Below are positions 56,575-64,000 of a stretch of 64,000 nucleotides of DNA, one piece after another; the first letter of the stretch is position 1, and each line of letters starts with the position of its first letter. The notes under the pieces were generated by a model that worked only from the letters and a program-made list of their open reading frames with translations, made no database searches and was not told where the DNA came from. This DNA is from Zhengitettix transpicula (Eukaryota; Arthropoda; Insecta; Orthoptera; Tetrigidae), in NCBI GenBank assembly GCA_037074705.1, contig CM073591.1, positions 182,243,432 through 182,307,431 on the forward strand, written 5' to 3'. A program made the translations under genes and the position numbers.

Positions 56575-56845
56575 CAACTATATTGGTGCCCGGTGCTGCC
56601 CGGATTGTCGTAGTTAAACTCAGCGACATCCATAACTCCGCATTCGACTCCAATTTCAGATGTTTTTGCGTTATTTTTATGTAACGCCCCCCCCACCCCA
56701 TCTATAAAGCTGCTCCACTCATATGCGGAGAAGGGGGTGAAATTATACACAAAAATATCTGGAGAAACGATATCTCCCCCATTGGCCCTGAAAAAGTTTC
56801 TTTCGACGAGTATATCAGAAACAATATATATATATATATATATAC
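56575..56845 (+). repeat. Family B repeat with (AT)n end
   Basis: TTAAACTCAGCGACATCCAT, GCATTCGACTCCAATTTC, GCGTTATTTTTATGTAACGC and a C9-type run match 44840-45060. It ends at (AT)n (56824-56844). Confidence 0.6.
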
Positions 56846-56849
56846 AGTA

Positions 56850-57135
56850 TTGGAATTTATTTTTGTTCTTTTGAAGAGTCTTTCACAATAACATTGAAAC
56901 GCCCTTTTTTAAATTGTCTGTATTAATGTCACAGATATTTATTAATATTCCATCGCTTATTATTTTATTTGAAAATAAGAGTTTTTGGGTTTACGGAACA
57001 GAACAAAAATGATCGCATCAGACAAGAAATATGTTTGACCTCCGAGTAGTGAGTCGAGAAATTAGTACTCAATCACAACTTTTTTTGTTCAAGAGTTTAC
57101 AGGTATATCCATGAAACAATACAGTCAAAATGTTA
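56850..57135 (+). repeat. Repeat D copy 2
   Basis: Relative of 44150-44390; see shared words there. It has an extra 60-bp block around 56925-56985. Confidence 0.6.
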
Positions 57136-57144
57136 AAAAAAATT

Positions 57145-57358
57145 TTTTTTAGGGTAACAGGCTACTTGAGGGTAATCCACATGGTGGCAACTCCCCTTTA
57201 ATAGCGTAGGAAGAGATTTGAAAGGGGGGATGCGGAAGAATGGTTTTTTTGGGGTGTAGACAGGCTATGTATAGGGTAATCCACATAGTGGATATATATA
57301 TTATCTTATAGCATAGGAAAGGGATTTGAAAGGGGGGATGCGGAAGAATTAACGCATA
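57145..57358 (-). mobile_element. Family A tail dimer
   Basis: Two tail-only units stand in tandem on minus: 57358-57245 and 57244-57145. Each starts TTCTTCCGCATCCCCCC and ends GTAGCCTGT(TA/CT)..A-run. The start matches that of the tail-only unit at 53475. Confidence 0.75.
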
Positions 57359-57361
57359 TGG

Positions 57362-57435
57362 TAATTTACCCCGAATGTTGCCTGAAATACCTGAGACTTT
57401 GGAGTGGCGACCTTGTTATTGTTTTTCCGATTGTA
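57362..57435. repeat. Diverged duplicate of 55387-55495
   Basis: See 55387. It is shorter by an internal gap of about 25 bases. Confidence 0.5.
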
Positions 57436-58125
57436 TAAAACGTACTGGTAAATGATTAAAAGAAAATTTCAAATAGAATTAAAATAATTGTAAAGCAAAC
57501 CATATATCACAATTAACACAACAAACTTGTCAAATAACGCTACAATTTTATGTTAATCCGGACGCGGTTTTGGTGGCCGCAGAACTCGTAAATGCGTTAC
57601 AATTTTAGTGAAATTCAAGATGAACATTGCTATTAAACGCATCACTGATTCAGCACTATTGCATGAAAATGGACTTTAATTCGTTACATATCGTTTGGTA
57701 AATTCAGCTAGATAGTAAGAAGCGTCTTGTAGGAGAAGAGTTTTACAATATTTGTTGTACTGTTACTATGGTTCAAATTTTAATATCTTGCGATTGTCTG
57801 TTATAAAGATTTATTCCAGAACAATGGATATTGCTAGGCGAAGGCGATGTTTGTATTATCTTCGCACTAAATATCATATTCGCCGTTGGTCAGGAATAGA
57901 CTAATATTACGTATCACAAATTATAATAAAGTGAGTTTTACAATGACCCCTACAGTCTTTGTATAAACCACAAATAGACGAAAATACAAGTAAAATATAA
58001 ATGAGAAATTTTATAAAACTGACTGGTAAACGATTAAAGGAAAGTTCAGGGAGAATGAAAATTTTTGTATATTAAACCAAACTTTACAATTAACACACTG
58101 AACTTCAAGAAAAACACTACACTAA
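57436..58125. repeat. Two direct repeats (57436-57545, 58005-58120) around an Arg-rich micro-ORF
   Basis: Both repeats share TATAAAAC, ACTGGTAAA, GATTAAA.GAAA, AAACCA, ACAATTAACACA and GAACTT. Between them ATG at 57824 opens MDIARRRRCLYYLRTKYHI, RRWSGID, then a stop. The arginine run followed by R-R-W recalls N-termini of PIF/Harbinger transposases, but the match is weak. Confidence 0.35.
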
Positions 58126-58563
58126 TATGTGAGCTCTTTGTCGCGTTCTGCTATTGTCAGTATTCTCGATCTATAGATAGAAACATATATTGTAGCGGCT
58201 TAAATAACTCTTTGCCAGTGAAGGATGGCGATGTACAACCAATTGAGGTTAAACTCGAATGGAACGGGTTATTTTATTCTTTCCAAAGTTGTACGAGCTT
58301 CTACGAAATGCAACACGAGCAAACCCCGGCAATTTAAATTTCGAAAAATTTGTTTTGGAAGATTGAAATTTATGAATAAGGTACTGATGCAGATTAATTT
58401 TTAGTAGATCACAATATAATAACTATGCAGCAAGCAGCACTATAATCGACTAAGATACGTCTAATTCGTCTGGAAATCATCAAGCCTTTAGTTAATATAA
58501 ATTATATCAGTAATATGTATTTTCAACACAGGAAAATCTCGAAAAAGAACATATTATAATTAA
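58126..58563. other. AT-rich DNA without a recognised gene
   Basis: A 90-codon plus frame crosses 58065-58337 with no motif. Nothing recognised. Confidence 0.4.
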
Positions 58564-58804
58564 GTAACTAAGAAGAAAGGCCGGCGTGCTGTGATGTAGT
58601 GGCCAGCGTCATTGCCTCGCATCACAGAGGTCCCGGCATGGGCATCGATGTTTGTGGTCGTCCTGGTCACGAAAACTGGGGTTAAGGCTATGGGAGAATC
58701 CACACTGACCAAGTGTCACTCCTAAATACAGAATGTCGTCTCGGTAGGCCAAGGCCCTTCATGGGCTGTCGAGCCAAGTAGTAAGTAAGTAACTTAGAAG
58801 AAAG
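58564..58804 (+). mobile_element. tRNA-derived SINE with 16-bp target-site duplication
   Basis: The 209-bp element (58580-58788) lies between GTAACTAAGAAGAAAG (58564-58579) and GTAACTTAGAAGAAAG (58789-58804), one mismatch. The head TGTAGTGGCCAGCGTCATT (A-box-like) and CACAGAGGTCCCGGC with a degraded B box show tRNA origin. The tail is GTAAGTAAGT. It is related to the fragment at 27295-27412. Confidence 0.82.
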
Positions 58805-58859
58805 AGACTCGTGTCAAATATATTTTCAAATGAAAAATTTACGTCTGATTGAAGATAGA

Positions 58860-58965
58860 TAATAAGAAAGGTAGTCAACTACTACAGACAAAAGAAGTGA
58901 TAATATAAATACCATTTATATTTTATATTATCAGATCTTTTGTCTGCTATCTTTCTTGTTATTAA
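58860..58965. repeat. Short foldback of the GTGTGGTATTTATAT family
   Basis: AGACAAAAGAAGTGATAATA and its inverse TATTATCAGATCTTTTGTCT flank an AAATACCATTTATATTT centre. It is a collapsed relative of the foldbacks at 23139 and 25795; the hammerhead core is lost. Confidence 0.55.
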
Positions 58966-59815
58966 TTACTAATAAATTTTGGTTACGACTCACACACTAT
59001 AGACGTCAGAAATAATAGATCTGAGTGCTGAGGTCTCGTATGTTGAGTATAGACCATGTTTTTAATTGATTTCATCAAGCCTGAAAATGGAGTGGTTGAC
59101 TATTTACTCGAGAGAAGTCAGAATGATACGTAGAGAATTCCTAAGTATCCTTGCTCATAGCGAAATGGCGGCCAGGGTCTCGGCCAGGATATGTAAGGAC
59201 ACTTACCCTGCTTGCTCCTGGAAAAGAAGGAAAACCGTGCTTCACCTGATTCAGATGGTCTGTCGTGGAGTCCCTTTACCGCCACGGGAGGCCATTTTTT
59301 TTTACTTTTATGTTATACTTTTTACAGTATAATATTTTTGTAATTGCCATAATACGGGAAATATGGACGAAATGAAAAGGAAAATAGTCCCTGACATGTG
59401 AAAATGTGCGTAATGGATACATTTTAAGGACAAAATCGTAAGATAAAAAAATATTCTCGAAACAAAGCCTGATTGATTATCAGTGGATGCTAGTGGAAAA
59501 GCTAAGTTTATCGTCTCAATTATATAATTTTAATTGCCAAGGCCAATTTTGTGAGGAAATATATTTTTATCCGTCTTAGATATAAGTGAATATTTCATCA
59601 GTAATTTTAAATACTCGATTCAGATTAGTTCACAGTTTTGTCTCAAATTTATTTTAATTAATGATAGATCTTCTTCACAGAATATTTGCACTAATAATTC
59701 ATGTAATATCAGTTAAAACTCAAAAATTGAGCGAATTAATGTCAGATCTCCGTTACAGAACATTTTTCATTAATAACTGACGTAAAATAAATTTAAAACC
59801 GAACAAAGGTGCTAA
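58966..59815. other. No gene recognised; possible micro-exon signal
   Basis: On minus, TTTTCCTTCTTTTCCAG precedes GAGCAAGCAGG (59217-59207) and then GTAAGT. The surroundings 59150-59300 are GC-richer. An 88-codon plus-strand frame has no motif. Confidence 0.25.
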
Positions 59816-59819
59816 GGAA

Positions 59820-59985
59820 GCTCAAAAGCTTTTGAGTTTGTCAACTTTGTTGTGTGGATGTGTCGCTCTAGGCTCTAGTCTGTTTTTTTCTTAGCATCTG
59901 AAGAAAGGAACGAGGCTTCCAGAAACGTTGTGTGGTATTATATCATTACTTCTTTCGTCTCTATTTAGCTATTTTTCTTATTATT
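59820..59985 (+). ncRNA. Hammerhead-like motif in half foldback
   Basis: CTGAAGA (59898-59904), a GGAA/TTCC hairpin, GAAAC (59922-59926), GTT, GTGTGGTATTA. The core is intact (CUGANGA and GAAAC), but the upstream stem I strand is changed (GCAT in place of GCAC). Same lineage as 23339. Confidence 0.45.
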
Positions 59986-59989
59986 AATT

Positions 59990-61735
59990 TTCCTGAGTAT
60001 ACCTATATTTTTCATTATATTTACGGATTCAATCTAATAGGTTTTTTAAATGAAATGATACTACTGTTTATTTCAAACCGTATTGGCTATAGTTTCTTGA
60101 TCTTAAAGTTTTTATCTAGTAACTCAGCCGAAATTATAATTGGACTAATATCGAGAGGGAGATTATCTGTGCCTGATATTATTTGTGACAATAAGAACTG
60201 GGAGAAAATACACAAATTATAATGAATGATATAATTGTTTATTTTAATTTTATCAGTATGCTGTGTGAAGGTATAAATATGCAGAAACAAAGAGAAAGGG
60301 GTAAAGAAATATTTCAAAATGCACCAGGGTTAGTGCTAATATTTTTTGAAAATGTGGTAAATGTTTGTTATCTTCCACGGGTAGGTAAAATTAAAATTAA
60401 GGAAAAATTAATTTTAGTGTTTCCATTAGGATTTTTTTTGTGTCAATGCAATTTAATGCAAACAAATGAGAATAATGTAACAGATTTAAAATCATTCGGA
60501 TTTATGTAGAAAAATTAATATTAAATATCAGTGAATGCGCCACCATAGTCGGATTATAATATATAATACAGAAGACAATAAAACTATATTTGGACACTTC
60601 AATGAAACGTGAATATCTCGTTAAAGTAATTCAACTTTTGTACAAATATTTCACCATTAAAAATGATTTAGGATGCTGATAATAATTGTAATGATACAAA
60701 AGAAGATGTAGTTGTCTAATGGTTTCTTCTTGTTAGACCAGATCGCGCACATACAAAAAAAAGTGAAAAATTCTTTCCTCACGAGAAGAAAATTGCTTAA
60801 GAAATCACAAGGTTGGAAGTAGCAGGGCAGAAAGACGCGGGTGGTCTATAAAAGTGTAATTATGAAGAGCGCTCTTCTCATAACACTAAAACTGCTAAGT
60901 GGAAAGCTCGGAAACCACTAAATTAAAGTTATGACATCGCACTCAGGAAAATAATTACAAGCGTGCTTCTATATATATTAATATTTTGTCTTGAAAGGGC
61001 AGTTGAGTAACTGCAACATATAAAAATGGAAAGCACAATAATAACCGCTTAATTTCTATCGAACTGACAGTCTATTTTAAACAGTACTATAAATTTATTT
61101 TATATATGGTATAATCATTTCTCCAGACCATCTGAAAGTATAATTGGTAGCGTTTGGTCAGATATGTTATTAGATGCTATAAAAGAAGTATTTGAACACA
61201 GCTGCAATAATCAGCGACAAATAAAATTTGTTTTTAGATTTTATTGAAAATATTATTTTGGGAATTGTGTATGTTGTTGCATAAAGTAATGTACAATAAA
61301 CTGATAGATGAAGGATGTTATAGAAAAATTGTATTGAAGGTCCACAAAATGAATATATTTCTCCCTGATATTGTATTTTATATTTCTACGGAAACAGCTC
61401 TTATTTTAAAACTGTTTTCATTATAAATGTGTAGCTTTAATGTGTTGACTATGCATTAATATGGATGTTTACGTTCTCTTATTTTCCCAACGAGGGACTC
61501 ATGCCCCATATATGAGCAGTTTAATAGTTCAGGGGGTCAATTCGAGAATGAGCTCGTCTAGAGTTTAAAAAGCTGTGATTTAGCTTGTACGAAAGGAAAA
61601 GTTATTGGTATCTGAATTTTAAAAAGCATGTTTTAAGCGCCATGCTTCCTCATAGAGCCACACTTGAAAGTTTGGAGTAATATAATCTGAAATTTACTCG
61701 GAGACTATTGTTAACTCTGTATAGTGAAAGAATAG
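59990..61735. other. AT-rich DNA without a recognised gene
   Basis: Frames of 95-96 codons at 59932-60222 and 60222-60509 are AT-driven and have no motif. Nothing recognised. Confidence 0.45.
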
Positions 61736-61740
61736 TACGT

Positions 61741-62146
61741 ACTCCGAGGCACCTCGGCTTGTTTTGAGAGGTGTCACAGACCTTGGGCATACGGTAAGAG
61801 TTGTTCGCTATTCCTATTGGAACAGTCGGCCAGCTGCCTCCTAAACTTGTCGAGGTATGGAGAAGGGAATTCTGCATCCCCACAGCAAACTCTTCTCCCG
61901 CTATCGGAAGGGCGTGGGACAAGTACCCAATGTCCGACCTACCTGATGCAGGTTTTTCTGGGGTTTTCCTGCATTACTTTTAGGCGAATGCCGGGTAGGA
62001 TCCTTAAAATATAGCCCGGGGGCCCTACTTAACGCTTGGCTACTTTCCTGTACCCTTCCATATCCCCCCTTTCAAATTCATTTCTATGCTATTCATGGGG
62101 AGTTGCCACCATGTGGATTACCTTCATGTAGCCTGTTACCCCCCCA
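61741..62146 (+). mobile_element. Family A repeat, 5'-truncated
   Basis: It starts at CCGAGGCACCTCGGC, about 100 bp into the family, and runs through CGCTATCGGAAGGGCG, CCGGGTAGGATCC and GTAGCCTGTTACC to C7/A7. A target duplication is not clear (AGTA at most). 5' truncation fits retroposition. Confidence 0.8.
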
Positions 62147-62149
62147 AAA

Positions 62150-63850
62150 AAAGTATTGCTATGCGCATGCGCCAGGTGCTTGCTAGCGCCAACTCCACGC
62201 GTTAAATGATATGGAAACTTAATTTCATACAATAGCTTGAATGAGCGTCGTGAATGTACATTTAGATAGGCTTAGAGATCTCAAATTAAAATAAATAATT
62301 ACTATGTTTATGAGCAGAATTATTATTAATGAAGAACCGTCATACAAAATGATACGAATGTCGCGTGCGTATATTTCCCTGACCTCAGTAAATCAGAAAA
62401 TAAGTCCCGAAACTCGAATTTGTAGGAGAGCAAAAAAATAAACTTCACGCTCTCATATAAATATGCACATATTTCAATACGCAAATATTTATTACTCACG
62501 ATAAAATCAAATTTGTAACAAAAATTGTGAACAGATTAATTGGCTGCAAAAATGTGGGGTGACTGATACCGTTGTACATCTGCAAATGCTGTCCGCTGAT
62601 TTAAACGAAAGGTTCTCTGATTTAAAACAAACTTCTTTCCAACCTGGATGGTTAAGACTATGTTAGTGTTTGATGTTGCAATTTAGCACCTAGAAGAACT
62701 CTCGACATGAAAAATGATGAGATAGCTAAAACTTTATTCAATATATGGTTTTGTGATGAAACAGAAATTTAAATATATAAAAACTAAAACGTGTTAGTTT
62801 ATTTATTCAAGAACCTAGTAAATGTAAATTTTAGTGCAGAGTATTTACGTTTATTATGTCAATCCCCAACCAACCCAATTATACATTATAAGTCTTAATT
62901 CTCACATTTGTGGAACGGAAATATAATTAAATTATCGCAATATTGAAAAGTACGTCGTAGTTATTTATTGAAAGGATGAAAATTCGCATTAAGTAAGGAA
63001 TCATTGCGGCAGCAAAATTTTACGAAGGACACAGATATTAGTTCTTTAACGGAATTTTGTAACTCTGTTTTATCAAATTTGCAGAATTATTTGATCGATT
63101 CCAGGAATTGAGTTTATATTCTAATACTGGTCACTCGTGATTCGCTTTATCGAAATATATTACACAGCTCCTTGTGTGGATTAATGTTTATATTATCTAG
63201 CGGATAAGCGAGGATTGTGTCAATCCAAGTCACAAGGCGTGGGCAACAGTTTTTGCCATCAGGCCAGAGTGGAAAGAAAACGTTTTTAACAATGTTCGGG
63301 CCTATAATTATAATAAAAAAACTGTTAAATATAAAAACTATTAGTTTAAGTAAACAAAATTTTATTATGTAATTTGTTTATGAATAAATTTAAGTAATTG
63401 AATACAATAAATTAACAAAAAAAACTAATGAGACGCGTTGAGGCGCTTTCATCGCCCATTTTTTTTAATATCGTAACTAAGTTTGGGGTGGGTTAAAATT
63501 TATATAGAAATTGAAATAATTGGTTTTAAATTTAATTTAATTTAGGGTTTACAACTTTTAACAAGGTCCTTTTAATTCCATCTAAGTAATTTCAATTTAC
63601 TCACTCATGAGTTTAAATTTAAGATAATTTACTTTAATTAACTACATTGAAGACTGAAACAAATTACTAATGCGTTAAATGGGCAAACCTCAGGGCGATT
63701 TCATGAGACTCAGAACATAAGTAAAAAGCGTCGTATGTGTGTGCATACACGTGTGGCAGAAAACAATTGTTTACGTCGCAGACAGAAACACACCTTTTCG
63801 TCATTGCAGTCGGAAAAAATATTACACAGGAAGGAATCTGACTGGTCCAG
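62150..63850. other. AT-rich DNA without a recognised gene
   Basis: Nothing recognised. Confidence 0.5.
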
Positions 63851-63858
63851 TCTATAAC

Positions 63859-63999
63859 CTGTAATCCGTAGGAAGCTTCCTCCTTCTCTCGTCGGCGTAA
63901 TAGCTCACAGCGTCGGTGAAGTTTAGTTATCTTCATCATTTCCTCTTCTGTCGATCGTGCCTTTTTTCTTCCAGTGATTGTTTTGAACTTTCTCCTTTT
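63859..63999 (-). CDS. Candidate host coding exon, partial at window edge
   Basis: A minus-strand frame is open from the right edge for 47 codons. It starts KRRKFKTITGRKKARSTEE, then EMMKITKLHRRCELLRRREK and EEASYGLQ, and ends at CAG followed by GTTATA, a usable but weak donor. The text is rich in Lys, Arg and Glu and likely helical, unlike the Phe/Ile/Asn-rich spurious frames around it. Beyond the donor the frame runs on into lower-quality text. Such charged linkers are common in nuclear proteins, but I cannot name the gene. The other end of the exon lies outside the window. Confidence 0.45.
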
Positions 64000-64000
64000 C

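Noticed and set aside
59932..60509. Consecutive frames of 96 and 95 codons as a two-gene unit
   Set aside because: AT-driven composition and no motif; the first begins inside a repeat.
47368..61922. Minus-strand frame starting MSHALPIAGEE, open in three family A copies
   Set aside because: Similarity follows from the repeat itself, the frames end at different points and run antisense to the polyA-tailed strand.

Overview
The window reads as intergenic or intronic DNA from a large, AT-rich, transposon-laden insect-like genome. There is no operon structure, no rRNA or tRNA gene, and no intact long ORF. Almost everything recognisable is decayed mobile DNA: a Helitron, R1-like and jockey-like non-LTR retrotransposons, Penelope-like elements (PLEs) with GIY-YIG endonuclease remnants and hammerhead-ribozyme-like motifs, hAT, PIF/Harbinger and piggyBac-like transposase relics, a tRNA-derived SINE, and a cluster of solo-LTR-like elements. 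This combination suits an arthropod; I cannot name the species.

Layout. Positions 1-8.3 kb hold one dead Helitron on the minus strand (N-terminal region 8240-8035, Rep 7440-6310, linker and Pif1 helicase 2190-890). It is split by two insertions, one carrying a PolyA-tailed repeat and an R1-like reverse transcriptase (2.2-6.3 kb), the other a non-LTR C-terminus (7.4-8.0 kb). 8.5-11.07 kb is a patchwork of repeats, including a 794-bp GC-richer insert flanked by TAAG. 11.08-20.46 kb is a run of nine elements with TGTAATA...TATTACA ends, set in both orientations and separated by (AT)n. They share a TATA-box leader, a GTAAGT splice-donor-like site, a conserved core and a tRNA-Lys-primer-binding-site-like segment. 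20.5-21.1 kb is an internally deleted PIF/Harbinger element; 21.4-21.8 kb is a CpG-rich island.

22-35 kb is AT-rich with PLE pieces, foldback repeats, a SINE fragment and a probable DNA-transposon relic. 36.3-37.2 kb is another solo-LTR-like element, 39.4-40.2 kb a hAT relic, 41.4-42.2 kb a jockey relic, and 42.3-43.2 kb two more LTR-like fragments. 47.3-62.2 kb has five insertions of a polyA-tailed repeat family ('family A', two with clear target-site duplications), a second jockey relic (52.6-54.3 kb) split by one of them, a PLE (50.4-51.4 kb) and a SINE with a 16-bp target-site duplication.

Host coding signal is scarce. The best candidate is a 47-codon open segment on the minus strand running off the right edge (63859-63999). 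A 49-nt candidate exon (48483-48531, minus) is weaker. The most interesting material is the (AT)n-targeted LTR-like family and the several sequence lineages of hammerhead-like motifs tied to PLE remnants.
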